Source of the DNA: Planctomycetota bacterium
GTDB lineage: Bacteria; Planctomycetota; Phycisphaerae; Phycisphaerales; UBA1924
DNA: 64,000 bases
Assembly: GCA_014584315.1 (NCBI GenBank)
Contig: JACTNA010000003.1
Location: 1-64,000, forward strand
Reading direction: 5' to 3'
Shown: piece by piece, positions 15,735 through 24,880 of the stretch
Numbering within the stretch: the stretch's first letter is position 1
Layout: each line of letters opens with the position of its first letter
Program-made: the position numbers and the translations under genes
Notes under the pieces: model-generated
Told to the model about the DNA's origin: nothing
Database searches by the model: none
Seen by the model: only the letters and a program-made list of their open reading frames with translations

Positions 15735-16595
15735 TCAGTACAGCCGGCTCAGCACGAGGTCGCCCTCGCGGACGGCGTCGCCCGCCAGCAGGTCCACCCG
15801 CGCCACGCAGTTGTTCAGGTCCGTCGTCACCACGACGAGGTTCGCCACGAACGTGTCGCGCCCGCGCCCCACGTACAACTTCATGTTCTCCGCCACGCGG
15901 TCGTTCGTCCCCACGTTCAACTCCACGAGCGTCTGCCCGGTCGAAGGGTCCTGGCGAACCTTGGTCACGCGCCCCGTGATCAGCGCACCCGTCGCCTCGT
16001 ACGGCTGATCCGCCCGGCCGCCCGCGGTCAGCGTCCCCTGCTGGGCCGACTGCAGCGCCCGCTGCGTCGCCACGAGTTGCTCCTGCAGCGCCCGTGTCGT
16101 CTGCTCGTAGACCTGCCGCTGGCTCTCGAGGTCGTTGAGCCGGTCCTCGAGGCTCAGCGTCTCGCGGCGCAGGCGCAGTTCGCTCGTGCGCAGCGCGGTC
16201 ACCTCGGCCCGGTACGACTCGATCAGCGATGCCTGCGCCTTGATCGACTCCACGAAGTCCCCGATCTGGTTCTTCGTCGACTGCGCGTCCTCCTCCGCCT
16301 TGCGCTTGTCCGCGAGCAACCGCGAGTTCTCCGTCAGCAGGTCGCGGATCTGCGAACGCAGGTTCGCGTTGTCCGTGCTCAACTGGTCCACCTGCCGCGT
16401 CAGCCGGTTCTGCATCTCCGAGAACTGGCTCGTCGCCGCGTCGCGGGCCGCCGCCGCCTCCGCCGCGCGGGCCAGCGCGTTGCGGTGGTCCGCCTCGACC
16501 CGGTCCGCGTTCACGCTGTACGTCATCGTCAGCGCGGCGAGCACCAGCGCCAGCACGGCGGCGAACACGACGAACACCTTGGTGAGAATGTGCAC
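15735..16595 (-). CDS. Membrane-anchored coiled-coil protein
   Basis: 286 residues. The GTG at 16595 has GAGGAG upstream and is the preferred start. Residues about 5-27 (KVFVVFAAVLALVLAALTMT) form a membrane anchor. Residues about 30-185 are a long heptad coiled coil rich in Glu/Gln/Leu/Ala. The last 75 residues form a compact beta domain (ITGRVTKVRQDPSTGQTLVE, VGTNDRVAENMKLYVGRG, LLAGDAVREGDLVLSRLY). This layout recalls MreC-like periplasmic scaffold proteins, but no motif proves it. Function unknown. Confidence 0.75.
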   Translation of the reverse strand: MHILTKVFVVFAAVLALVLAALTMTYSVNADRVEADHRNALARAAEAAAARDAATSQFSEMQNRLTRQVDQLSTDNANLRSQIRDLLTENSRLLADKRKAEEDAQSTKNQIGDFVESIKAQASLIESYRAEVTALRTSELRLRRETLSLEDRLNDLESQRQVYEQTTRALQEQLVATQRALQSAQQGTLTAGGRADQPYEATGALITGRVTKVRQDPSTGQTLVELNVGTNDRVAENMKLYVGRGRDTFVANLVVVTTDLNNCVARVDLLAGDAVREGDLVLSRLY

Positions 16596-16817
16596 GGTCT
16601 GCTCCTCGGGCGTGTGTGCCCGCCTCTCGTGGCGGCGACCCCGCGTCGCGCCGCTCGGGCGCATGGCGGGAGGTGGGTCCAGGCTCCTCTTCGCGTCCCG
16701 GGCCGCCGCGGCTGCCGATCCGCCGGCAGGGCGACCCCCCACGGGCCGGACGCGCGTCCCGTTTGATACCGGGCCGATCGTAGCCTGTCAATCCTCGTTC
16801 GCCAGAACGCCCGGACC

Positions 16818-16835
16818 GGGGCCTTTCCAGGCCCC
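16818..16835. terminator. Hairpin after the HEAT-repeat gene
   Basis: GGGGCCT-ttcc-AGGCCCC lies just past the stop of the leftward HEAT-repeat gene. On the minus strand the loop is GGAA, a stable GNRA tetraloop. There is no T run, so it may be an RNA-stabilising rather than a terminating hairpin. Confidence 0.35.
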
Positions 16836-16839
16836 CCTC

Positions 16840-17907
16840 CTACCGCCCCGCCGACCGCTCCGCGTACCGCAGAACCCCAGCCGCCGCAGCCACCCGGACC
16901 CGCTCGTCAGGGTCACGGAGCAGCCCTTCCAGCCGGGCGACATTGGTCGGCCCGGCCGTCTCCCCGAAGACCACCGCCGCCTGGGCACGCACCAGCGGGC
17001 TGGCGTGCGACGCATACTCCTCCGCGATGAACGCCCCGTCGGTCTGCCCCAGCCTCGCCAGCGCACCCGCCGCCGCCAGACGAACCTCCGCGGGCATCTG
17101 ATTCCCCTGCTCGTCCCGATACACCGCAAGGTTCCGCAGGTCCGGGATCGACGAGCGGTTCCCCACCTCCCCCAGGATCTGCGCCGCCAGCGCGGCCGTC
17201 TCCAGGTGCTCAGGCCTCGAAACGAACAACGCGGCGTGCAGCGGGTGCAACTGGTCGTCGTCGCCCAGCTTGAGCATCGCCTCGGCCACCTGAAGACGCA
17301 TCAGCCGGACCTCCGCGTCGCCCGCTCGCGGCATGGGCTTCGCCGCCGCCTCGCGCAGCAGCGGCAACGCCGACCGGTCGCCCAACTCCCCCAGCGCCCA
17401 CACCGCGTGCGCCCGCACCGACGGCCTCGGATCGCCCAGCGCGAACGACGCCAGCGGCGACGGGTCCGCCTCAAGCCCCAGCCGCCGCATCGCGTAGATC
17501 GCCGAGGTCTGCACACGCGGCGAGGGGTCCGAGAGCAGCGGCTCGACCGCCGACGCCAGCCGGGTCAGCCTCGCCTTCCCCACCGCCATCGCCGCCACCG
17601 CACGCACACCCTCGTTCGAATCACGCAGACCCGCCGCCGCGATCGGTTCCAGCCGCGCGGGCGCGACCACCAGCGCCTCGAGCACGTTCGCACGCACCTG
17701 CGGATCGATGTCCACCGACAACTCCGTCAGCGTCGCGATCGCACGCTCACGCAACTCCGTGATCCGAACCGGGCCTGCCGGTCGATCGCCACGGGCCGCC
17801 TGGCGCGGTTCCGTCGTCGGCTTCTCAGCCCGCTCCCCCGAAGAGCCGCACCCGCCCGCGACGAGAGCGGCGGCGATGGTCATGCACAGCGTGGGTCGAA
17901 TCTTCAT
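16840..17907 (-). CDS. HEAT-repeat lipoprotein
   Basis: 355 residues. Signal sequence MKIRPTLCMTIAAALVAGGC ends in a lipobox (VAGGC), so it should be lipid-anchored in the periplasm or outer membrane. After a Pro/Gly-rich linker, six to seven HEAT/PBS-lyase-type repeats follow, with units such as DSNEGVRAVAAMAVGKA, DPSPRVQTSAIYAMRRLG, DPRPSVRAHAVWALGELG and DPDERVRVAAAAGVLRYAE. HEAT repeats are protein-binding scaffolds. The partner is unknown. No enzymatic motif is seen. Confidence 0.85.
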   Translation of the reverse strand: MKIRPTLCMTIAAALVAGGCGSSGERAEKPTTEPRQAARGDRPAGPVRITELRERAIATLTELSVDIDPQVRANVLEALVVAPARLEPIAAAGLRDSNEGVRAVAAMAVGKARLTRLASAVEPLLSDPSPRVQTSAIYAMRRLGLEADPSPLASFALGDPRPSVRAHAVWALGELGDRSALPLLREAAAKPMPRAGDAEVRLMRLQVAEAMLKLGDDDQLHPLHAALFVSRPEHLETAALAAQILGEVGNRSSIPDLRNLAVYRDEQGNQMPAEVRLAAAGALARLGQTDGAFIAEEYASHASPLVRAQAAVVFGETAGPTNVARLEGLLRDPDERVRVAAAAGVLRYAERSAGR

Positions 17908-18036
17908 GAGCGACTGTCCCTGTGGGTGCCCGATCGGTGATGTGCCGCTCCCCGACGGCCGCGGCCCGTTCTGCCGTCGCGGGGCATCGTGCCCCGAGTA
18001 CGCCGCCCTGTCCGTCGGCGTTCGTGGTCCGACGGA

Positions 18037-19826
18037 TCATTGGTCGGCCGGGCGTGCCCTCGGACTGGCGAAGTTCCGGCCCCGCCGACCCCGGACCCCG
18101 GTCCACGCCAGCCCGGCGACCATCGCCGCCAACGACCCCCACCCCGCCGCGTCCCCGATCCGGGCGTACACCGTCCTCCCCTCCCCCAGCGCGACCGTCG
18201 CGACGAGCACCCCCTCGGTGTTCGACGGCATCGCCGCCACCACCCGCCCCTCCGCGTCGATCGACGCCGAGATGCCCGTGTTGGCCGCCCGCACCATCGG
18301 CGTCGCCAGTTCGGCGCACCGCCAGCGGGCCAGACGCAGGTGTTCCGCCCGCCCCGAGTCCGCCCCACCGAACCACCCTTCGTTCGTGAGTTGCACCATC
18401 AGGTCCGCCCGCCGCTCCCCACCGCCGTGGACCAGCCGCCGGCACACCCGCGCGACCGTCGCCTCGAAGCAGATCGGCGTCGCGACGCGCACCTCGCCCC
18501 CCCCCGTCCTCGGCACGCGCAGCGCCACCGGCCCCCGCCCCGCCGAAAGATCGAAACTCATCCCCGACGCCCCCACCCCGATCCGCAGCATCGTCCGCTC
18601 CAGCCACGGCCACGCCGAGATGTACGGCATCACCTCGCCGAACGGCGTCAGGTGCAGTTTGTCGTAACGCTGCGGCGTGACCCGCCCCCCGTCCAGCACG
18701 AACGCGCTGTTGTAGTGCCGCTCGTAACTCGGACGCACGCCCCGCTCGTCCGCCTCGATGCGAAGCCCCTCGAACCCGTCCGCGCCCACGAGCATCGGAA
18801 CCCCGACCCTCGCCTGCCACACCAGCAGCGTGTCATACGCCGCCATCGACGGCACCACCAGCCACTCGCCCCCGTCGATCGCCCGCTCGATGAGCGTCGC
18901 CTCCTCATCACCATCGAGTCCGCGCCACACGATCCTCCGCCAATGCGGCACGTCCCGCCGAGGCTCCTCACGCCAGACGATCCTCGCCGCACGCTCCTCC
19001 GCCGCGTCCTCCTCCGCGAGCGTCTCGCCCGGGAACATCGTCTCGGGCCAGACGATCACCTCCGGACCCTCACGCCCCGCCTCCACCGTCATCGCGATGA
19101 ACGAGTCGAGGTCGGTCAGCCGCTGCAGCGGCGGCCACGTCCCCCGCACGCTCTGCGGCACGTTCGTCTGCACCACCGCGACGCGATACGCCCCCCCCCG
19201 ATCCGGCCCGCCCGCAAGCCCGCACGCGCACCACAACGCCGACGCGACCACCACCATCCCCAGGGCGATCGAGCCGCGACCGAACAACGAACCCCGACCG
19301 GAAGAGAGCGATGTTCCACCCCCCCCCCGCGCCCCGGCCGCCCACGCCCCGACCGCGCACCCCACCACCGCCACAAGCAGCGACGCCCCGTACGCCCCCG
19401 CCACCGACGCCACGCGAGGCCCGAACGGCGCATCTAGCAGCGGGTGCCCGACCAGGTACCACGCCCGAACACGCGCGCCCCACGCCCCGCCACCCACACG
19501 AACGCCCACTGCTGGAGCGAGAGGTACGCGATCAACAACGGGAAGCCCGCCACCGCCACACCCGCGATCCACCGCTGCTCGAACGCCCAGAACGCCGACG
19601 ATCCCAGCGCGACCCACAACCCCGCGCGACCCGGCCGGTCCGCACGCAACGCCGCCCACGCCAGCGGCGCGGGCGCGAGCAGCGCGGACGGCCAGAAGTC
19701 CACCGGCGCGAACGCCGCCGCCATCAGCGCGGCGTGCAGCAGCCCCAGCGCGAACGCCGACCGCCGCCGAAGGGGGGGGGTGCCCGGCGGCCCGTCCGTC
19801 CCCTGGCTCGCTCGCGCGCCCGTCAC
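18037..19826 (-). pseudogene. lnt: Apolipoprotein N-acyltransferase, frame broken near 19485
   Basis: Two frames together cover Lnt. From the GTG at 19826 (overlapping the accD stop, GTGA), the first frame gives membrane segments such as LLHAALMAAAFAPVDFWPSA and LLIAYLSLQQWAFVWV. The second frame gives the rest: membrane helices, then the nitrilase domain with catalytic Glu in VIVWPETMFPG, Lys in RYDKLHLTPFGE, and Cys in ATPICFEATV, and NEGWFGGADSG. Adding one C to the C4 run at 19485-19488 restores a natural junction. Lnt is essential in many Gram-negative species, so a sequencing error in a homopolymer is as likely as a true mutation. Confidence 0.85.
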
Positions 19827-20671
19827 TTGCCGGCGTAGTCGATGATGCGGGCGATCTCGCTCCGAAGGTCGTGCCGCGACACCACCCGGTCGATGATCCC
19901 CGACGTGAGCAGGAACTCGCTCCGCTGGAACCCGGGCGGCAACTCCTGACGGATCGTCTGCTGAATCACCCGAGGACCGGCGAAACCGATCAACGCGTGC
20001 GGCTCCGCCAGGATCACGTCGCCCAGCATCGCGAACGACGCCGTCACACCGCCCGTCGTCGGGTCCGTCAGCACGCTGATGAACAGCCCCCCGGCCCGGT
20101 CCAGCCGCGCCAACGCCGCGCTCGTCTTCGCCATCTGCATCAGCGAAAGGCCCGACTCCTGCATCCGAGCACCGCCCGAGCAACTCACGATCACCAGCGG
20201 AAGGTTCCGCTCCGTCGCCGTCTCGATCGATCGCGTCACCACCTCACCCACAACGCTCCCCATCGACCCCATCATGAACGTCAGGTCCAGGCAGCACAGC
20301 ATCGCCTGCCGGCCCTTCACGAACGCCACTCCCGCCAGCGCCGCGTCCGTCTGCCCCGTCCGCAACTGCTCCGACAGCAGACGCTCCGAGTACGCCTTCA
20401 GGTCCCGGAACCCCAGCGGGTCCCCAGGCGCAAGCTCCGTGAACATCGGCTGGAACGAGCCGGGGTCCGCCAACTGCGAGACCCGCTCCGACGCGCTGAT
20501 CCGGAAGTGGTGCGAACACTCCGGGCACACGTGCAGGTTCGCCTCCATCTGCCGCCGATACACCATCTGCGCGCACCCGGGGCAACGCATCCACAGCCCC
20601 TCGGGGATCGCCGATCGCCGCTGCGGCCGGACGTCGCTCCAACTCCGGTTCGCCAGTTGTGTCATCGCCAT
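19823..20671 (-). CDS. accD: Acetyl-CoA carboxylase carboxyltransferase subunit beta
   Basis: 282 residues. The N-terminal zinc finger is intact (CPGCAQMVY ... CPECSHHFR), followed by the crotonase-fold carboxyltransferase core (GRQAMLCCLDLTFMMGSMGS, SCSGGARMQES, DPTTGGVTASFAMLGD, EPHALIGFAGPRVIQQ). It transfers the carboxyl group from biotin to acetyl-CoA for fatty acid synthesis, with AccA. The ATG at 20671 has AAGGA upstream; an in-frame earlier ATG has only basic shadow-like sequence. Overlaps lnt by four bases, linking lipid synthesis and lipoprotein acylation in one transcript. Confidence 0.95.
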   Translation of the reverse strand: MAMTQLANRSWSDVRPQRRSAIPEGLWMRCPGCAQMVYRRQMEANLHVCPECSHHFRISASERVSQLADPGSFQPMFTELAPGDPLGFRDLKAYSERLLSEQLRTGQTDAALAGVAFVKGRQAMLCCLDLTFMMGSMGSVVGEVVTRSIETATERNLPLVIVSCSGGARMQESGLSLMQMAKTSAALARLDRAGGLFISVLTDPTTGGVTASFAMLGDVILAEPHALIGFAGPRVIQQTIRQELPPGFQRSEFLLTSGIIDRVVSRHDLRSEIARIIDYAGK

Positions 20672-20711
20672 GCTTCCTTCCCCACGCGCACGCGGCGCGC
20701 GAGCGGTCGGC

Positions 20712-21326
20712 TCAACGCTCGGCGCGGGCACGCTCACCGCCCGCCTTCAACTCGTCCCGACGAGCCGAGTGCCACTCGACCGCCGGAGACTCCTCCATCA
20801 TCGCCCACACACGAGACGCCGGAACCTTCAGCAGCCTGCCACGCACCAACGCGTGCGCCATCGGGCGAAGCACAACCCCCGTCGCACCCTTCGCCTTCGA
20901 CAACCCACGCGACAACCCGCCGATGATCCGCTCCTCGGCCTCCGCCAGCGACTCGCCCTCCGGCGGCGTCACGCTCGCGGGGTCGTCCTTCCATTGGCGG
21001 TACGCCGTCGGGTATTTCTCCTCTACCTCACTCGCCAGCATCCCCTCCCACAGCCCAAGCCCCACCTCCGCCAGATCGTCAAGTTCTCGGACCTTCGCGC
21101 CGGTCCGCGCCGCCAACCCCCGCGCGGTCTCCACGCTCGCCTCATCCGGCCCGCACAGCACGACCGAGACCTCTTCCGCGTTCACGCCGGCGACCGCCTC
21201 CTTCACCGCTCGCCGACCCTCGCCCGACAGCGGCAGGTCGCACGTCCCACACAAACGCCCCGCCGCCTCCCACGCCGTGGCGCCCGTCCTCACCAGCAAC
21301 AGCCTGATGTCGGTGGATTTGGCCAT
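20712..21326 (-). CDS. Degenerate histidine-phosphatase (phosphoglycerate mutase-like) protein
   Basis: 204 residues with the histidine phosphatase fold: RLLLVRTGATAWEAAGRLCG, DLPLSGEGRRAVKEA, GPDEASVETARGLAAR, LAEVGLGLWEGM, PPEGESLAEAEERI. The catalytic RHG is RTG (residues 13-15), and the second catalytic His, normally in a ...SHGG... context, is replaced by LRPMAHALV. Both His that act in phosphate transfer are therefore gone. It is probably a non-enzymatic member that binds a ligand or partner. It precedes accD on the same strand. Confidence 0.8.
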   Translation of the reverse strand: MAKSTDIRLLLVRTGATAWEAAGRLCGTCDLPLSGEGRRAVKEAVAGVNAEEVSVVLCGPDEASVETARGLAARTGAKVRELDDLAEVGLGLWEGMLASEVEEKYPTAYRQWKDDPASVTPPEGESLAEAEERIIGGLSRGLSKAKGATGVVLRPMAHALVRGRLLKVPASRVWAMMEESPAVEWHSARRDELKAGGERARAER

Positions 21327-21846
21327 AGGCCCGCGTCGTGCCCCGGCGGCGTTTCCCGGCCGCTGCTCCGCCCCCGCCACGCTCCGGCTCGCCCGGGCTA
21401 CGGGGTTCAAGGCCGCTCAGTGTAGCATCGGCCGACCCACGCCGATCGGGCTGAACTTTGCCGGTTCCCAAACATTGCACGAACGAGTCGGCTGCGGTCG
21501 CCAACAGGCCCGCCCGGCATCCCGCACGCCCACGCGTTCGCTTCGTCGCTCAGACGTGCCGGCCACCGATCCGAGTCCAACCAGAGGGCCGCGGCCGCTA
21601 CCTCAAATCGCGGACGCTCGCCAACTCCACGGCCAGAAGATCCGGAGGAACCCCGAGGCCCTTCGCGGCCAGCGATGCAGAGTGGGCGCCAACTGGGAGC
21701 CGATGTACTCGATCTCACTCGTGCGGACAGCCCCGGAACCGATGCGGTTCGCCACAATGCGAAAGAGCGCCCCCAGCGCGAGGGTCTCGACCGGATTCGA
21801 CTCGGGTTGTGTCTTTGCGCCGCGGAAAAGCGCGAGGGAAAGCCCC
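21327..21846. other. Gap between pyrE and the histidine-phosphatase-like gene
   Basis: About 520 bases. The only candidate is a leftward frame 21603-21908 (about 101 residues, MSTAMALAQAARTNLCAATL, then a Trp-rich end) whose 5' end overlaps the end of pyrE by about 60 bases. It lacks a recognisable family and a clear ribosome binding site. No RNA gene or strong hairpin is seen. Confidence 0.3.
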
Positions 21847-22464
21847 TCAAGCGTGGCAGCACACAGATTGGTCCGCGCGGCTTGCGCAAGCGCCATGGCC
21901 GTGCTCATTGCGTAGCCCCAGGTCGGATGCGCGCAGCAGCGGCCGATACGGCACCCCCAAGCGTTCCATAAGCCTGTCGCCGCCGGCGTCACGATCCAGG
22001 ATGCACGTCGCGAGCACGACCGTGTGGCCCCGCTCTCGAACCGCCTCGATCGCCCTCCCGATCGAGCCGCCGGACGTCACCACGTCGTCGATGAGCACGA
22101 CTCGCGAAGGCACGCTCGGAATCGGGCCTTCGATCTGCTTGCGCGTCCCGTGCGACTTGGCTTCCTTCCGCACCACAAACGTCGGGAATGTCCGACCGTG
22201 CCGGCGCGCGTAGTCGCCCAGCACGGACACGATCGGCGTGGCCCCCATGTCCATCCCGCCGACAGCGTCGAACTCCACGTCCGCGAGTTCTGCGAACATC
22301 GCCTCGGCGACCAGGGCAACGCCTTCAGGGTCCAACGTCACCAGCTTCCCATCGCAGTAATAGTTGGCCTTCTCTCCCGACGACAGCGTGAACTCGCCCC
22401 GCCGGATCGCCTTGGCCAACACGAACTGTGCCAGCGCAGCGTGGCGATGGGCTGTGTCGCTCAT
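21847..22464 (-). CDS. pyrE: Orotate phosphoribosyltransferase
   Basis: 205 residues. The PRPP-binding motif is VVLIDDVVTSGGSI; GEFTLSSGEKANYYCDGKLV, GGMDMGATPIVSVLG and VRKEAKSHGTRKQIEG are the other OPRTase blocks. It makes OMP from orotate and PRPP in pyrimidine synthesis. The ATG at 22464 was chosen as family members begin a helix at HAALAQFVLAKAIRRG about ten residues later. The last 25 residues after RASDLGL are beyond the normal end of the family. Confidence 0.9.
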   Translation of the reverse strand: MSDTAHRHAALAQFVLAKAIRRGEFTLSSGEKANYYCDGKLVTLDPEGVALVAEAMFAELADVEFDAVGGMDMGATPIVSVLGDYARRHGRTFPTFVVRKEAKSHGTRKQIEGPIPSVPSRVVLIDDVVTSGGSIGRAIEAVRERGHTVVLATCILDRDAGGDRLMERLGVPYRPLLRASDLGLRNEHGHGACASRADQSVCCHA

Positions 22465-22730
22465 GGAATCTCTCCGTGACTCGGGTCGGGCGCGCTGCCG
22501 CTTGTCGCCGGTCATCCTAGAGGCACCCGGCAATTGCGGTCAAAGCCCGAGTGGGATTATCCACATCATCGCCTCCTCCCCAAGAAGGCGTCAATCGGAG
22601 CCTCGCCAAAGCCTCGAAGACCCCCTGCCGGGCCTGGGAGCACGCTCCTCCGGTCGATCCCTCAACATGGTCGGAGTGCCGACAGGCAACCCATCCCGTC
22701 CGGTCAAGGCTCTCTCCGTCAGGATCTCAA

Positions 22731-23411
22731 TCAGCCCCGAAGACTGTCGATGACCCCACGCCTGCCGGATTCCGGAACGCCGAACACCGCCGACGCCGCC
22801 ACCAGCACGTCGCACCCCGCCGCACGCACCTGCCCCGCGTTGCCCGGCCCGATCCCGCCGTCCATCTCCAGACGCTGGTCCGCGCGGAGCGCCCCGGCGA
22901 TCGCCCGCGTCTTGTCCAGCACCTCGCCCATGAACGCCTGCCCGCTGAAGCCCGGATGCACGCTCATCACCAACACCAGGTCGAACGCCCCCACGTCCGG
23001 CAGCACCGCCTCGCCCGGCGTCGGCGGATTGATCGCCACGCCCGCCGTCGCCCCCATCGACCGCACACGCTCCGCCAGCCGCACGCACGCATCCAGCCCG
23101 ATCGCCTCCACGTGGAACGTCAGGTGGTCCGCCCCCGCCTCCACGAACGGCCCCACGAACCGCTCCGGCTCCTCAACCATCAGGTGAACGTCCAGAAACG
23201 CCCCCGGCAACGCCCGTCGCAGCGACGCGCACAACGCCGGCCCCATCGTCAGGTTCGGCACGAAGTGCCCGTCCATCACGTCCAGATGCAGCAGGTCCGC
23301 GCCCGCCGCCAGCACGCCCCGACACTCCTCCCCCATCCGCGCGAAGTCCGCCGACAGGATCGACGGCGCGATCAGCGGCAGCCGCGGCGGTCGAGTGAAC
23401 AGGTCGCCCAC
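22731..23411 (-). CDS. rpe: Ribulose-phosphate 3-epimerase
   Basis: 226 residues, a TIM barrel. Family blocks: PSILSADFARMGEE, DLLHLDVMDGHFVPNLTMGP (metal ligands His, Asp), FLDVHLMVEEPERF, HLTFHVEA, GVAINPPTP, VLVMSVHPGFSGQAF, LEMDGGIG, GCDVLVAASAVFG. It interconverts ribulose-5-P and xylulose-5-P in the pentose phosphate pathway. About 30 bases separate it from the divergent pyrophosphorylase gene, so the promoters must be very short or overlap. Confidence 0.95.
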   Translation of the reverse strand: MGDLFTRPPRLPLIAPSILSADFARMGEECRGVLAAGADLLHLDVMDGHFVPNLTMGPALCASLRRALPGAFLDVHLMVEEPERFVGPFVEAGADHLTFHVEAIGLDACVRLAERVRSMGATAGVAINPPTPGEAVLPDVGAFDLVLVMSVHPGFSGQAFMGEVLDKTRAIAGALRADQRLEMDGGIGPGNAGQVRAAGCDVLVAASAVFGVPESGRRGVIDSLRG

Positions 23412-23440
23412 GGGCGGACTCTACCCTCTACCCTCCCTGC

Positions 23441-24871
23441 ATGCCCGACCTGCACGCACTCCGCCACCGACTCGAACGAGCAGGCCAGCAGCACCTGCTC
23501 AACTTCCACGACCGCCTCCCCCCCGACCGGCAGCGCGCGCTCCTCGCGCAGATCGAAGCCATCGACCTCGACGCCATCCCCGCGCTCGTGCGCGACTACG
23601 TCCTCGCCAAGCCCACCATCGACCTGCCCGCCGACATCGAGCCGGCGCCGTATTACCCCAACGATCCCGCCTCCCCCGCCCGTTCCTGGGACCGCCCCGC
23701 CTACCGCGCCGCCGGCGAAACCCTCCTCCGCGAAGGCAAGGTCGCCTGCTTCACCGTCGCCGGAGGCCAAGGCTCTCGGCTCGGCTACGACGGCCCCAAG
23801 GGCTGCTACCCCGCCGGAGCCGTCACCGGACGTTCGCTCTTCCAGTTCTTCGCCGAGGCCATCCGCAAGACCGGCGAGAAGTACGGCGTCCCCCCCCCCT
23901 GGTACGTCATGACCAGCCCCCTCAACCACGACGCGACCCTCGCCTTCTTCGAGCAGCACCGCTACTTCGGCCTCCCTCGCGATGGCGTCATGTTCTTCCC
24001 CCAGGGCGCCATGCCCAGTTTCGACCTGCGCACCGGACGCATCCTTCTCGCCGCCCCGGACGAGATCGCCACCAACCCCGACGGCCACGGCGGGTCGCTC
24101 CGCGCCCTCAAGGTCTCCGGCGCGCTCGACGATATGCGCCGCCGAGGCGTCGAGCACATCAGTTACTTCCAGGTCGACAACCCCATCGTCCGCGTCGCCG
24201 ATCCCGTCTTCCTCGCCCTCCACGCCCACGCCCCCGACTCCTCCGCCGAGATGTCCAGCAAGATGCTCGCCAAGGCCTACCCCGAAGAGAAACTCGGCAT
24301 GTTCTGCCTCGCCGACGGCCGGCTGCGCATCATCGAGTACTCCGACCTGCCCGTCGAACGCCAGCGCGAGCGACTCCCCGACGGCCGCCTCCGCTTCCTC
24401 GCCGGAAGCCCCGCCATCCACGCCCTCAGCGTCGAGTTCGTCGAGCGCCTGAACTCCGACCCCGCCTTCGCCCTCCCCTGGCACCGCGCCGAGAAGAAAG
24501 TCCCCTGCATCGACCCCGACACCGGCGAGAACACCGAGCCGCGCGGGCCGAACGCCGTCAAACTCGAGCGCTTCGTCTTCGACGCCCTCCCCCTCGCCCG
24601 CGCATCCATCGTCTTCGAGGCCGACCGCGTCGAGGAGTTCGCCCCCATCAAGAACGCCGAAGGCCCCGACAGCCCCCACACCAGCCGCGACATCCAGACC
24701 CTCCGCGCCGCCCGATGGCTCCAGGCCGCGGGCGTGCAGGTCCCCTGGAAGGACGAGGCCACCCCCGACTGCACGATCGAACTCAGCCCCCTCACCGCCG
24801 TCGAAGGCGAGGACATCCAACTCGCTCCGAAGCCCGCCCCGATCGAGCGCGGCGCCCGCATCGTCCTGTAG
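23441..24871 (+). CDS. UDP-sugar pyrophosphorylase (UDPGP family)
   Basis: 476 residues, family of UDP-N-acetylglucosamine / UTP-glucose-1-phosphate uridylyltransferases. The nucleotide loop is ACFTVAGGQGSRLGYDGPKG, with PPPWYVMTSPLNHDATLAFF, MFFPQGAMPSFDL, DGHGGSLRALKVSGALDDM, ISYFQVDNPIVRVADP and later PNAVKLERFVFDALP. This type is closer to eukaryotic UAP than to GlmU. It probably makes UDP-GlcNAc or UDP-Glc for the cell envelope. The substrate cannot be read from the sequence. Confidence 0.88.
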   Translation: MPDLHALRHRLERAGQQHLLNFHDRLPPDRQRALLAQIEAIDLDAIPALVRDYVLAKPTIDLPADIEPAPYYPNDPASPARSWDRPAYRAAGETLLREGKVACFTVAGGQGSRLGYDGPKGCYPAGAVTGRSLFQFFAEAIRKTGEKYGVPPPWYVMTSPLNHDATLAFFEQHRYFGLPRDGVMFFPQGAMPSFDLRTGRILLAAPDEIATNPDGHGGSLRALKVSGALDDMRRRGVEHISYFQVDNPIVRVADPVFLALHAHAPDSSAEMSSKMLAKAYPEEKLGMFCLADGRLRIIEYSDLPVERQRERLPDGRLRFLAGSPAIHALSVEFVERLNSDPAFALPWHRAEKKVPCIDPDTGENTEPRGPNAVKLERFVFDALPLARASIVFEADRVEEFAPIKNAEGPDSPHTSRDIQTLRAARWLQAAGVQVPWKDEATPDCTIELSPLTAVEGEDIQLAPKPAPIERGARIVL

Positions 24872-24880
24872 CGGCCCTGC

